From assembly GCF_901000735.1 (NCBI RefSeq), contig NC_081542.1:48580088-48644087 (forward strand): DNA of 64,000 nucleotides, written 5' to 3'. Below the pieces are notes generated by a model. The model searched no databases, was not told the origin of the DNA, and worked only from the letters and a program-made list of their open reading frames with translations. The stretch is from Corylus avellana (lineage: Eukaryota; Streptophyta; Magnoliopsida; Fagales; Betulaceae). Each line of letters opens with the position of its first letter. Positions within the stretch are counted from its first letter, which is position 1. Positions 14,932 through 26,427 of the stretch are shown here, piece after piece. The position numbers and the translations under genes were made by a program.

Positions 14932-15710
14932 GTGGCTAGCCTTGGTATCTTTCTTTAACAATTTTAATCTCATTTAGACAGTATAAAAATTAAGACACTG
15001 CATGGTTTTTAGGCTAAAAACTGAAAAACTTCAAATTAATTTATGACTTCACTAAACGCCAATATAAATAATTTATTTACTAAATTGGGTTTAATTATGC
15101 CCATAAACATATTAGTGAAGCTAAATCTTTAGAATTAAAGTAATATACATAAGAGGTCAAAAATCAATGTAATATACCATTAACACTAAATAGTTATTTA
15201 ATATCATTAATCTATATATCATCATTCTAATTTATCAATTATATTTTTAATCTATTTAATATTATTTAAATAATAGTTTTAAAATCTATGTCGTTACAAT
15301 AGCAAATGGTCCAAAGAATGGCTTAGTCATTTGTCTATTGGGCAAAAAAATCTAAGAATTGGGCTGCACAGTGCGGTTTCTAAAATAGGCCGAAAGTAAC
15401 CTACTTAAAAACTGCAACAACCGCCAAAAAAAAAAAATTTGTTGAAGGAGAGACACTGTCATTTTTACGATCAGTACAGTAGTCGTCAAAAAGGAGAAAC
15501 CAACTCCAAATACAAAAGTGTCTACAACATTATAAAACCACAACAACAACATTCGAGTCCATTTTAGTTTCACACAGTTTAATTCGCATTAATCGGCCCA
15601 AATTTCTTGTAAATGACTATTTCTTTGGGTTTGAGAAAGTGTTTGGTTTCTTTTTATGAATGATCATGGGTTCTATCGACCTAACTACTTTTGTTTCCCA
15701 AGGGTTCTAT
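14932..15710. other. Gene-free interval
   Basis: AT-rich sequence with no supported gene, RNA or repeat structure. The 73-codon minus-strand frame at 15352-15573 has no recognisable domain and no paralogue. Confidence 0.5.
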
Positions 15711-16254
15711 CTCTAGCACTGGCAGCTATAATACCTATTCTCATCTTTCTGTTTTGCTTTGCCCAAATGCAGCAACATCTCAGTTAACTTTTACAAAACT
15801 ATATGAGGAAACTTCCCGTATATACCCGAGCCCTAGAAGCCTGAAGTCTGATTTATCAAATACCTAAGCAAGCTAAGTTATGAGCACTCTATTTTGAGGT
15901 GGATTTGGGATTCTGTTTAGTGATAAGCATCCATCCATCTCAATTTTAAATTTTTTTTTTTAAAAAAAAAAAACAAATTGGCTCAAAACTTAATTAAAGA
16001 GAGAGAATAATTAATAAGGATGATGGATTATTAAAAATCTAAGCTATCTTAAAAGTTAGACCTCATTAATTTTGAGGTGACTTTGAGATTAATTATTCAT
16101 AACCAGCATGATCCATTATTCTCTTTCTTAAAACAACTTAACATAAAAGTAAAATAAATAGCAAACTAAAGCCAACCCTCCCCAAAAAAAAAAAAAAAAA
16201 AAAAAAAAGAAAAAAAATTTGGTTGACCTACCCTTGTTTAAGCCTACCCAACAT
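15711..16254 (-). repeat. Inverted partial third copy of the duplicated segment
   Basis: Read on the minus strand this matches about 11455-12398 of segment copy 2 (landmarks: the ctggcagct motif, the tttgccc/tgcagcaacatctc stretch, the octamer gaggtgactttgag, and the poly-T next to a tacccttgtt motif). It is about 400 bp shorter through internal deletion, and more diverged than the two direct copies are from each other. Confidence 0.75.
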
Positions 16255-16667
16255 TTGTTACTGCACCAGGGGTCAGTGGGAGCAGGGCCGGACCCCCCAA
16301 GAGCCCCAGCTTTTAAGGTTTTATTTTTTACTTTACGTAATGATAGCTCTCTAAAAAATTAAAAATAATAATAATAAAAAAAAATTCTGTGTATTTTAAG
16401 TTTTAACCCTCAAATTAATTTAGACAAAGTTTTTCTTTAAAATGAATAATAAACTTTTTTTTCTTTTTTTTTACTAAATTAAATGACTAAATTTATCATT
16501 TCTTATCTGTTTAATTTTTTGGAATAAATAATAATTTAATATGGTATTGAGCAACAAGTGATGATTTAATATGGTATAAAGCTAAAATTCCGAGTTTGAA
16601 AATTGTTTTTGTTATTTAGAAGTGTTGGGAGAGAAACATCAAGGGGAGTCAAATAAGAGTAAATTAA

Positions 16668-17417
16668 GAGGTAATTACCTTTTTTCCTATGAACTACAAC
16701 GCATTTTCACTTTGTCCTCATGAACTACAAACTATGATACCTGACCCCTATGAACTACTATTTTGTGCTCAAAACTCCCTTCCGTTAGTCAAAGGCGTTA
16801 ACTCATGTTGGGGTTATCCCACATCGGTTGTAGAAAGGGCTGATAGTCAGTTTATAAGTGTGAGGGAAAGCCTTACATCTTGAGCTAGCTTTTGGGGTTG
16901 AGATACGCCCAAAACTATCCAACACTGGTATCAGAGCCCAGGTTTACCAACAAGTCTCAGCCCAACAGTTCACGAGAGAAACGGGTTGTCACTGCTCCAA
17001 CCCAAGGCCCGATGTGTGAGGGAGAGATTGTTGGGGTTATCGCACATCGGTTGTAGAAGGGGCTGGTAGTCAATTTATAAGTGTGACGGAAAGCCTCACC
17101 TCTTGAGCTAGCTTTTGAGGTTGAGATAGATCTAAGACCATCCAACAACTCAGACGGTCAAAGTGACAATGCGTTGTAATTCATGGGGGCAAAGTTGAAT
17201 TGTAGTTCATGGAGACAAAGTGACAATGCATTGTAATTTATGAGGGCAAAATGATAATGAATTGTAGTTCATAGAGGCAAAGTGACGGGCAGACCGTCTG
17301 AATTAACGCATTTAACTGATGGAAGGGGCCCTGATGAAAAAGGGGTTTTGAGCACAAAATGGTAATTCATGGGGTCGGGTCACGTTGTAGTTGATGGGGG
17401 AAAATGTAATTATCCCA
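16668..17417. mobile_element. MITE inserted in the outer TRIM's LTR
   Basis: The ends gaggtaattacc... and ...gtaattatccca are inverted repeats that extend inward through a ctacaac-containing arm. The flanking taaattaa occurs at 16660-16667 and 17418-17425. The uninterrupted LTR sequence (aagagtaaattaatatac) is seen at the second LTR (about 17640) and at the solo LTR (about 26277), which proves the insertion. Internal sequence is a further series of inverted short repeats. Confidence 0.82.
16806..17147 (+). mobile_element. TRIM retrotransposon (innermost), complete with 5-bp TSD
   Basis: LTRs 16806-16924 and 17029-17147 are each 119 bp, begin tgttggggttat and end in aaca. The primer-binding site tggtatcagagccc (16926-16939) follows the first LTR directly, and a purine-rich tract (about 17014-17028) precedes the second. 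The 5-bp target duplication actca lies at 16801-16805 and 17148-17152. The element is 342 bp with no coding capacity. It sits within the MITE 16668-17417. Confidence 0.93.
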
Positions 17418-18070
17418 TAAATTAATATACATATTAGGATACCACTTTTAGCCCAAAAGCCTAAGCTAATGGGCTTATATCTACTTAGGTATATTAATTA
17501 TTCTTATTTTTTTATACTTTCTCAATGTGAGACACAAACCTTACAAGTGTATGTACAATAAATCTCTCCTCACTCTCATATTAGCTGCTCTGATATCAAT
17601 TGTTGCAGAGAGAAACACCAGGGAGAGTTAAATAAGAGTAAATTAATATACATATTATGACACAATTTCGATTAAAAAAAAATATCACTTTTAGCTCCAA
17701 AAGCCTAAATTAATTGGATTAAGTCCATTTAAATATATGAACCACTCATATTTTTTATACTTTTTTAATATAGGACAAAAATCTTACAAGTGGATTCTCA
17801 ACAATAAGTCAATTTAATATGCCAAATTAAAAAAATTTCTTCCAATATAATTTAAAAGAGAACTTTCCCCGACTAGTCATTGTAGCTTGAACTATCCGCT
17901 ATTGATCAGTCTCTTCAAATTAATACGTGCATTGCCCATTGACAATTATCATACTTTTTACTTTTCCAAAAGCAAATTCAACAAACCAGATCTCTGAAAT
18001 TTCCATGGAATTCATCAGAAATTTCTGCATGGTAAGAGAAGAGAATTGCTAGGAAAACAGGGAAACGAAA

Positions 18071-18384
18071 GCTACGTTTGGCAAAGGAAAGCCCTGCACT
18101 GTAGTTGGAATGGCACTGTTCCAGCTACAGTGCGGGGTTGACATTTGGCCAGTTTTTTTAATTTTTTTTTTTAAAAAAAAGAAAACAGAGGGGAAAGATG
18201 GGGTGGCTGGAACCATCCCAGCGTTTTCCTGCCTCCTTTTTTTTGTTTAATTAATATTTTGCTTAAAAAAAAAAAAAAATTTAAGCTGAAAAACAGAAAA
18301 AGTCGGCCATGTGTCAGTCCTGCATTGTAGCTGAAACAGTATCGTTCCAAGTACGGTGCGAGACTTTCCCTTGCCAAACATAGC
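18071..18384. mobile_element. ~314-bp MITE with ~67-bp inverted repeats
   Basis: The left arm gctacgtttggcaaaggaaa and the right arm ending ccttgccaaacatagc are complementary over roughly 67 bp, including the paired gcactgtag / ctacaatgc words. The core is AT-rich with A and T runs. No clear target duplication. It lies about 1 kb beyond the 3' end of the WRKY gene. Confidence 0.75.
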
Positions 18385-19418
18385 TGAATACGATGAGATT
18401 AGTCTCGCTGTTCCAATGCAGCCACGTGCTGTCATAAAAAAGACAAGTGACTTTTTTTCTATCTCCCACTCGATGGGTTTGGCTCCTTGTACGGTGGATA
18501 ATGTACGGTATGCGACTCCCACACAAGCTTTGCTACGATTTTCTTTCTTTTTTCTTCTTTGAATATCACTCACATGATTGGATTGGACGGCAAAACATAA
18601 CGTGATGTCAATCAATCAAGCGCATGCGCAGAAAAGTCCAAAACGTATCCGAGTTGTCCAATTGAAATTTAGCACCTCACGTTCCCACGAACCAACCACC
18701 ACCAAACGTTTTCTTTAGAGCTGTATCAAGTTGACCTATACACGACGCACTTGCCTCGAAGTCCCTCTCCCAACTCTTCCCCCGCTCTCGTATTTCCCGT
18801 TTATTATTAGATAAATGATAAAGGTATAATTTTTTTACATCATTTTGGTCAAATTCTTTTTAAAAAAAAAATAAAAAACAAAAAAAAAAATAAAACAATA
18901 ACATTCTATGTGGTTTTTTATTTTTTTATTTTTTAAATGATATTTTTTTTCATAAAAATGATTTTTTTTAAAAAAATAAAAAATAAAAAATAATGAGAAA
19001 AATTGAGCCTTTATGGTGTCTCTATCTTATTATTAATGCCCCTTCCTTTACGTGTCAAACAGCGTCGGCCGGATTTCTTGACTAGAAAGTTCACGAATAT
19101 GTCAAGAAACCTTGATATTATTCTCTCTTTTGTCTTTCTCTTTACCAATATTGGTTCATAGATAACAACGTAATAAGAAAACAAAATTCAATAAAGATAT
19201 AATAAGCTAAATATCTTTTTTTTTTTTTTTTTTTGTATTTACTGAGAAATTTGAATGGAATTATTCATAGTGAAACAATAAGAAATAATGAACATCTTGA
19301 GCTCGATCTAACCTTCCCCCCAACAAGGACAAAAATTATGAACATGCATGTAATCACAATCTTATCCCACAAAAAAAGGAAAAATTAATGACAGACAAAA
19401 TGATCCGACCCGACTTTT
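18385..19418. other. 3' flank of the WRKY gene, no further gene
   Basis: AT-rich, with several A/T homopolymers. The region just below 19419 is presumably 3' UTR of the WRKY transcript. The overlapping ORFs at 18247-18615 are frames across the MITE arm and have no family resemblance. Confidence 0.4.
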
Positions 19419-21674
19419 CTAATTCCTGTTGGTGTTGCTCGTGGTCATGTTGGGGCTGCTGGTGTTGGTGGTGTTATTGTTTGGATGAGCTCCGCTGATG
19501 ATGGATGAGATGGCGGCGGCCAGAGCGGCGGTGAAGTTTGGATCGGCGGTGATGGCGGCTGTGGCGGCGCTCACCGTGTCGGCCAATGAGGGCTGCTGTT
19601 GCTGGGGTTGGTGTGATGGTTGGTGGGGTGCATGGTGGGCTAATTGGGAAGGCCCCATGTCTTGAGAAAGCTGAAGGCCAGCGAATTTGGACTGGTTATA
19701 AAGTGCTTGACTGAACACCTGGGCCGGCAGTGGTGGGGTTGGCATTGACCCGAAGCTCTGCGGTTGGCCGGAGAACTGGACCGGGAATTGTGAAGGGGTT
19801 CTTTGAAACTGCAACGGGTTCGGGGAGTGTGTAAGGTCCAGTGTCACGGTTGGAAACGGTGCTGATGCTGAGATTGTCGCCATGCTTGATGAGCAAGGAA
19901 GAATCGCTCTGGCGAGCAAGTTCGGGTTCATTATCCCGTCGGCGCTTGACATGGACCCCGACAGCAGCATGCTAGCCGCTGCAGCTGTCGTTGACGCCAT
20001 CGCCATTGCAGCTGGTGGAAGCGGATGATTATGGTTTCCTTCATATGTTGTTATCAGAATTGATCGGTCCTCCGCACAACGTTGAACCTGCAAATCATTT
20101 CCCATAATTCGTATTAATCTCAAAAGCTTAACTTGATAAAATAGATGAATTTAATCATTTGTTTAATTTATGTTTTAAGAAAACAAGAAATAAAACATAC
20201 TTGTTTGCGGACTGGACAACCAACGGCCATAGTACACCGATAATATGCCCGGGGACATGGGTTTCCTTTTGCCATCTTTTGTCCATATTTTCGCCATTGG
20301 CAACCATCAGAGATCTGTGTAAATTATCCAAATCATATTAATTAATTTCACAAAAAAAAAAAAAAAGGGACCCATTTTATTAACTTTTGTAAACGACTGA
20401 TAATATTAGCGCCGTAAGTACCATGGGAGCTTCTGACCGGGCACGAACGGAGACACGGGCTTTCCTCATCGTGGCTTCTGCGGATTGGTCAACAGCTGCA
20501 GGCTTGGAGGGATTCAATTTGGGAATCTTGTTAGAATTCCAACCTTGTGATTCTGACTCCGGGCTCTCTTCCCGACCAACCCTTTTACCTTCCCGGACAA
20601 CCTCGTGCTTGTCGACGTTCCTAGGCGATCCCGAAATGGTTCTATCTTCCGATGAAGAATGAGACACCTCGTCTGTCTGATCAACTGGGCCACCAGGGCC
20701 CAGATCCATAAATTGTCTTGGCACAACTACTCCATTAATCCCATGTTTTCTCTCTTCAGATTTACCTTCAACAACCTGATTATCACCACATACCAACATA
20801 ACTTTTAACTACTTCGTTATATGATAATAGCTACAAAGCTGTTTTGAGTAATAATTAATTAATTACCTCATGGTCTTGTGTGGTATCGGCGGCTCCTTGA
20901 TTCTGTTGCTGTTGCATGAACGCCACAAGATGCATCTGCAGGACACTGTAATTGTTGGTTACCTGACCAAGCATGTCCCTCAACCTTTGGTTTTCCGAAT
21001 TCATACGTTGGAACTCCATTTGTAACTGTGCCAGCTGAAACATGTGAAGTCCATTAATTTAATTAATGGGAAATCTTTGAAAATAATAAACCCAGAAAAT
21101 AAATTTTTTATTATCTTGAATAATATTCATTAAGTAATATTGATAATTTTTAATTACCTCACTCTTTGCTCGCTTGTCTTCAGCGTCCGATGAAATCCCA
21201 TCATCCACCGTTGATTGATCACTTCCGGTATTAGCAGTAAGAAGGTGCAACCCAGTCTATATTTAGACAAATAAACAAAATTAAGCAGATAATTAAATAA
21301 ATAAAAAAAAGAAAAAATTACTATCATTCGATCTGGGTGCTTACGTTGACATCCAAACCAGGCCTTGGAGCCTCTTCACCATGAGAATTCTCCTTCTTGA
21401 CACTGACTCTGATGGTCTTGGAACCGTGAATATCATCATGATCCTGATCGCGGCCAGCTGACCTGCCCTTATCGGCGAAGAAGTCAACCTCGCCGACGGC
21501 GACCCGGTTGTCATCTGAGGGTGGAGGAGCGGCCTGCTCTTCCCTCCGGCCAAAAGCCACCGGGAACTGAATACCCTGGAACATCATGTCGTGGCTGCGC
21601 TTGTTAATCTTGTTGCGGAGAAAGCTGCCGGGGGAGTCAGCTGAGTCAAGGGTGAGACCCCATCCTTTGTCCAT
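19419..21674 (-). CDS. WRKY: WRKY transcription factor, group IIb (WRKY6/31/42-like), 577 aa
   Basis: Nuclear DNA-binding factor that recognises W-boxes (TTGACY). Six exons: 21674-21345, 21256-21158, 21034-20867, 20775-20422, 20314-20201, 20087-19419, all phase 0 with GT/AG borders. The WRKYGQK heptad is at residues 324-330. The zinc finger is C344-X5-C350-X23-H374-X-H376. An intron splits the domain between PVRKQ and VQR, the position known for groups IIa and IIb. Exon 3 (residues 144-199) is heptad-like with Leu/Met, the leucine zipper typical of IIb. The C-terminal 200 residues are rich in Ala, Gln, Pro, Asn and Thr. Start chosen at 21674 because MDKGWG opens the conserved N-terminus; the frame runs further up but through leader DNA. 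Arabidopsis members act in phosphate response, senescence and defence; the exact orthologue is not resolved. Confidence 0.96.
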
Positions 21675-21692
21675 AAAAGCAAGAAAGTTGGA

Positions 21693-21780
21693 GATGCAGA
21701 GAGAAAGAGAGAGAGGGAGAGATGTAGAAAAGAAAGTGTGTCGCAGAGACAGAGAGAGAGAGAGAAGCAGAGAGAGGGGG
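21693..21780 (-). promoter_or_regulatory. Pyrimidine-rich (CT) leader of the WRKY gene
   Basis: On the minus strand this stretch just before the ATG is a run of CTCTCT microsatellite. CT-rich tracts are common in plant 5' UTRs and core promoters (Y-patch). It is also a likely length-variable site. Confidence 0.55.
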
Positions 21781-22363
21781 TGAGAGGGTTGAAGTCTGTG
21801 AAGTCTTTCTCCGGTGCAATGGGCTCGTCTATAAAAAGGGTTTGGAACGTAGACCAAAGGGGATGGGGAATTTGATGGGATTGGTTATGTAACGTCAGAT
21901 GGTGCGTCAGGTATGCCAGATGGCACTGGGGCCCACTTTGACTTCCGCTTTTTCCATGGGTTTTGCCCATTTCTCATGTACTACCCAACAACTTGCTCCG
22001 CGTTTGAGTTGGAAAACATTTTTTTGGCTCAAAAATGATTTTAAAATACATTCCACATCCCCAAAAAACAATGCATTATTAATTATACAGGAGAAAAAAA
22101 TGCATTCTAGTTATTATTAAATCTAAATAATTATTAGAACTTAACATATGCATGATATGAATTTTATTTCCAATTATTTTGATTATTGTTTTTTAAATAC
22201 AAAAAAAATGATAAATTAATATTGGTGGATAAAGATAATAAATTTTAATTAATTAGTTTTGAAAAAATGTATATGATCTAAATTATATACAATTATCAAG
22301 AATAAGAGTAAAAGAAAAAAAAGAAAAAGAAAAAAGGGAAATATTATGGGGGTCCAGATCAGG

Positions 22364-22749
22364 GTCAACCCGAACCAAAAACTCGGTAGCCGACCCGGGG
22401 AGAGGAGGGTGAGGGGGTGGGGTAGGGTGAGGTTTCGTCTACATTTCGTCAAGAAAGAGTTTGACCCATTCACAAATCAAAGGGAGCGAGATGAATCCAC
22501 CGTCCCGAATGGTGCGGCGCGTTCCACGTGAGGGAAAAGAAAAAGAGAGCAAAGAAGGACACATTGGCAAGCCAAGTCAACGAATTTGACGGCCCGGCTC
22601 TCTCTCTCTGTGTATGACTGGGGACCGGGTGTGGCAGTAGCCTAGTCTCTCCTGGGGCCCACGTTGCATGACATGATACACCACGTTTCAGATCTGCCCG
22701 CGAACCCATCTTGACTGTCCACCCGTGGGACCGAGTCTCTTGCTTTGAC
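22364..22749. promoter_or_regulatory. W-box cluster upstream of the WRKY gene
   Basis: Seven TTGAC cores on either strand lie in 386 bp: 22364-22368, 22448-22452, 22461-22465, 22576-22580, 22586-22590, 22711-22715, 22745-22749. Five of them are strict TTGACY W-boxes. They are 0.7-1.1 kb upstream of the WRKY ATG. A G-box CACGTG is at 22525-22530. By chance a 5-mer on both strands is expected less than once in this length. Auto- or cross-regulation by WRKY factors is a known pattern; here it is inferred. Confidence 0.6.
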
Positions 22750-22799
22750 TTTTTGGAGGCTCTTAGCTATTAATCTATTATCATTTTCATTTTCTCATT

Positions 22800-23730
22800 T
22801 TCTCTTCCTTCTTTTGTTCTCACTGGTGGAACTTATACCTGGATTATAGGCAGCAACCATGTTTTTAATTTTTAATTTTTACTTTTTACTTTTTTCTTTT
22901 TGACTTTCTACTTAAATATTACTAATTTAGGAATAAACATAAATTATTCCATATTTAGTAGGAAAAAACAAGCATTTTATGTTTTTTTCTTTTTTAAAAT
23001 TAATATAGTCTGGCCCTTGATGCATCAAACGATGTATATAAACATGTGTCAGATGAATTTTTTTAACCCAATTAGAAAGAAAAATTTGTCTAGAATTGAC
23101 CTAAGTTTATTATTCAATTTGAGTTTTCTTGTTCAAAAGCCTAACAATCATAGCCTGGAAATGAACTTCATTGGTACAGGTGTATGTGGATGTGTTTTGT
23201 TCAAATCAACAAGACAAGACTTCCCCAGTAAAATTGAGATAAACGGTCTTTTTATTCCTTAAAATGTTGTAATATATATTTATATATATATTTTTTTCAA
23301 ACATGTATGAATTTCTTGAGTACCCAAAAGCTCAGCCAATTAGAAAAATTGCTGTAAATTTGGGTTTTGTGGGCACAAATGATAAGGTTTCTGATGATGA
23401 CACGAGTGGTCTCCATCATTATCCAAGAAAATATGAAGTTTATGTGAATCATTTTCCTAGCTTCCATTCTTCCTTGTATGACACTTTGTTTCATTCAAAT
23501 ATGTTGCCAAACTTTTAAGAAGACTGATACAGATATTTTAAGTATTCATACTTCTTACGGTTATAGTAAAAATTATTATTAAATAAAAATACATATAATA
23601 TTTAATAATAATTTTTATCGTCACATAATAGAGTGCCTAGTGCATAGGAAGGTTACTTTATTGATGGCCTGCGCCTTCTAAATAGGGGTGAAACCACGAT
23701 GAGACTATTTTTATAACCCTTTTAAAATTA
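22800..23730. other. Gene-free interval
   Basis: AT-rich intergenic DNA. An AT-only near-palindrome occupies about 23565-23618. The plus-strand frames at 22900-23262 and 23303-23518 show no domain, signal peptide or codon regularity that would support a gene. Confidence 0.45.
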
Positions 23731-24096
23731 AGGAAAAAATGTAAAATTAGTCCTTATGATTTACTTGATTTACAATTAACTCCATGTAGTATCAAAATAA
23801 ACTCAAAGGTCCCTGAGGTATGCCAAAAATATAATTTAGTCTCTACAATCAAATTATGTCTACTAATTTAACAAATTCTCTTAATATGACACTGACTTAA
23901 ATAGGACAAGTATCACAATTATATTGGCTCTAATGTTTTACGTTATTAGAATCTGTTAAATCAGTGAACGAAATTTGACCATAGGGACTACATTATTTTT
24001 TTGGCATACCTCAGAGACCTTTGAGTTCATTTTGATACCACAAGGAGTTAATTGCAAATCATGTAAACCATAAGGACTGAATTTATATTTTTCCCT
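23731..24096. mobile_element. ~366-bp MITE, inverted-repeat type
   Basis: The ends aggaaaaaatgtaaaatta and the complement of ...tttatatttttccct pair, and pairing continues through words such as tccttatg / cataagga and aactcaaaggtc / gacctttgagtt. It is flanked by aaaatta at 23724-23730 and 24097-24103. Non-coding; probably Mutator-like by TIR length and TSD (inference). Confidence 0.78.
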
Positions 24097-24103
24097 AAAA
24101 TTA

Positions 24104-24794
24104 AATTATTACCTCCATTTTTTTATAATTTTTTTTTCCATCAAACTTAAAATTCTAGTTGAACAACGAAAAATTAACATATATGCCATGATAAATAATA
24201 TGACTATATGAGTCTAATCCTATATCTAATATTTTGATTATTTTATTATTTTTGGGGGTGTCTATATCTAATGTGTAAGAACTTTTTCTTCTTTGCTTAA
24301 TTTGCACCCGGTTTTCAACTTATTGTGACGTTATTTCCTTTACTGTCTTTAATTCTATTTAATGCTTTGTTTTGAAAATTGTTGGGGAGAAAAGGCAAAG
24401 CCAGTTGGCATTTTTTCTCAACCTTGACTAACCCGAAAGTTTTAAATTTGTAGGAAACTTCAACATCAAACCTTTGAACGTACGTCTCTTGGTTGTTTTG
24501 GCCAAAAAAGAACCAAAAAATGTCGGCCCAAAATTGACCGATTGATAAAATGGGAAGACAGGGTGTACTTTTACCCGTGTGATTTAACTTTTTCCCTGCT
24601 GCTTGGCCAACTCGTGCGTTGGTGGAGTTAGAATGAATCAAGAAGTGGAGAATTTCTCCATGCATGGCGTTGTCTTAATGAGAAATTCGTGGACGGAAAG
24701 AGGAAATAGAACATGTTCAAAGGTTTTTCTGTTCAAACATACGGCGCCCAAAGTAAGAGAGAGAAAAAAAAAAAAAAAAGTCTCAAATAGAGAT
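24104..24794. other. Gene-free interval
   Basis: No supported gene. A 116-codon minus-strand frame at 24315-24665 is the longest, but it has no recognisable motif, no signal peptide and no paralogue in the window. Confidence 0.4.
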
Positions 24795-24908
24795 CCATTC
24801 AAAGGGTACAAAGGAAAGTTGTGTCTTGTTCATTTGCTTTTAAACAGCAGGTGAACAACGTGGTGTAAAACTATGGGCATCATTTCAATGACTTGTGCTT
24901 TCTTTTTT
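24795..24908 (+). repeat. Diverged direct repeat, copy 1
   Basis: Landmarks ttcaaagggtacaaaggaaa, a gttgtgt-containing stretch, gcaggtg, and aactatgggca...aatgact recur in the same order at about 25395-25532. The second copy has a local triplication of ccatttgga. Function unknown. Confidence 0.55.
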
Positions 24909-25394
24909 TTGGATTTAGATTTCCTACAATTCTCGAGTTTGGTACAAAAAAAAAAAAAAAAAAAAAAAATTGTAGGTGTTTGGTTGTGGGTTTGCAAGCT
25001 CACACGGCCCACACATCAAGTCTATTTAATTCGGATACGAGAGTACTGAATGTGCATAGCATGGGATTCATTCCCAAACCATTATCGCACTATGTGCATA
25101 GCCACATAGCCGTCACTTGGGCGGTAATCAATTACTCAGCCATTTGTTTCTAACTTCAAGAATAAGTCGTGTTTTAATTCAAGTAGACGTGGGATGAATC
25201 ATTCAAGTAATTAAAAATAAGTGACTATAATTAAAAGGTAAATTACAATTGGGGAGCGGTGAGATCAAAGTGGGGTCCTGTCTAAATTAACTAGAGTACA
25301 CTCGCCCGAATGGTAGGTGGACCCCTTATCGAATATGAGGCTCTCTCTCTCTCTATTTCTCATGACCTAAAGAAAAGGAGGGAATTTCATATTC

Positions 25395-25532
25395 AAAGGG
25401 TACAAGGAAATTAAGTTGTGTTTGGTCCATTTGGACCATTTGGACCATTCTTGCTTTAAAAAGTAAAGGGCAGGTGCCGAACGTAGTGTAAACTATGGGC
25501 ACAATTAGAATGACTTTTTGTGTGCTTTCTTT
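25395..25532 (+). repeat. Diverged direct repeat, copy 2
   Basis: Partner of 24795-24908, about 600 bp downstream. It contains a short 9-bp slippage repeat (ccatttgga) absent from copy 1. Confidence 0.55.
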
Positions 25533-25887
25533 ACGTACCCAATGGTTTATTCCCTCGCCGGATATTATAATGTCAAAGTAGAGAGGTCCTTTGTCTATGC
25601 ATTTTCTTCCTAAATGCCTTTATATATGGTAGTTGGGTTTGAATCAAAGCAATGGCAATTGGCATCTAAAAAATTATGTATCCTTGAAGAAAGGTATATG
25701 CTTCCACCTACCAATTACGTGCTCGAAGAAAAATGCTAAAACTATCAAACAAAAGAGTCAAATCGCTTCAAGAGTATATGGACTAATTAATTTCAAATTT
25801 TAACTAAACTTCTTGCCAAATACGCCGTACGTGTGGTCTCTAATGATGGATTTTAGTATATATACCTCTTTTGCCAATTTCAGCAAA

Positions 25888-25893
25888 TAGTGA

Positions 25894-25923
<30 letters not shown>
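25888..25923 (+). repeat. (CT)n microsatellite
   Basis: Uninterrupted run of CT dinucleotides ending in catgcat. A likely length polymorphism. Confidence 0.85.
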
Positions 25924-25926
<3 letters not shown>

Positions 25927-26236
25927 GCATAGATAAACTCCGAACAGCTTAATCAGAGCAGTTCCTTGCCCGGTATTGGGTTATTTGTAAATTGGATAAA
26001 TTGTTAAGTAATGGAAATATATATCAATTAAATTACATTTGATTCAAAATACGGTAAGTTTTAGTAATTAACATGCTATTAGTATTTGAAAGAGTAAGGT
26101 TTTGCTAGCATGTAAGAATATTCTCTATTATGTTGACTATAACGTTATATGATGTCAACAAAGTAGGTAAATCACCCTTCTTTACTTGCCTATTAATATT
26201 CTTGAAAAAAAATTAGTCCCTCTTGCATGATAAATG

Positions 26237-26422
26237 CGTTGGGGAGAGAAACGTATACCAACAGGAGTCAAATAAGAGTAAATTAATATACATATTAGAA
26301 CACTACTTCTAGCTCAAAAGCTTAAGCTAATGGGTTTATGTTCACTTATATATATATTAACTATTTTTATTTTTTATACTTTCTCAATATGGGACACAAA
26401 CCTCACAAGTGTATGCACAACA
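26237..26422 (-). mobile_element. Solo LTR of the outer-TRIM family
   Basis: The 186-bp sequence is homologous to the LTRs at 16623-17560 and 17601-17803 (shared gagtcaaataagagtaaat and cttaagctaatggg). It is flanked by the perfect 5-bp duplication aaatg at 26232-26236 and 26423-26427. The first base is C instead of the T of the canonical TG end. Confidence 0.85.
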
Positions 26423-26427
26423 AAATG

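Larger units (their letters stand above)
16623..17803 (-). mobile_element. TRIM retrotransposon (outer element of a nest)
   Basis: Two LTRs of about 200 bp, 16623-17560 (interrupted by a 750-bp insertion) and 17601-17803, both starting tgttg..gagagaaac, flank only 40 bp. Those 40 bp hold a minus-strand primer-binding site for initiator tRNA-Met (gctctgatatca at 17587-17598 is its complement) and a pyrimidine run whose complement is the polypurine tract. Flanks are agaag (16618-16622) and ataag (17804-17808), a 5-bp duplication with one mismatch. A solo LTR of the same family is at 26237-26422. Confidence 0.82.

Noticed and set aside
18247..18615. 122-codon minus-strand ORF near the WRKY 3' end
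   Set aside because: Runs through a MITE arm and A/T homopolymers; no protein family seen.
20423..20662. Plus-strand ORF opposite WRKY exon 4, and minus-strand frames 20514-20726 and 21341-21553
   Set aside because: Alternate-frame shadows of WRKY exons whose true frame is fixed by the conserved domain and splice phases.
24315..24665. 116-codon minus-strand ORF
   Set aside because: No family resemblance, no paralogue, no splice or promoter context; one such open frame is expected in this much sequence.
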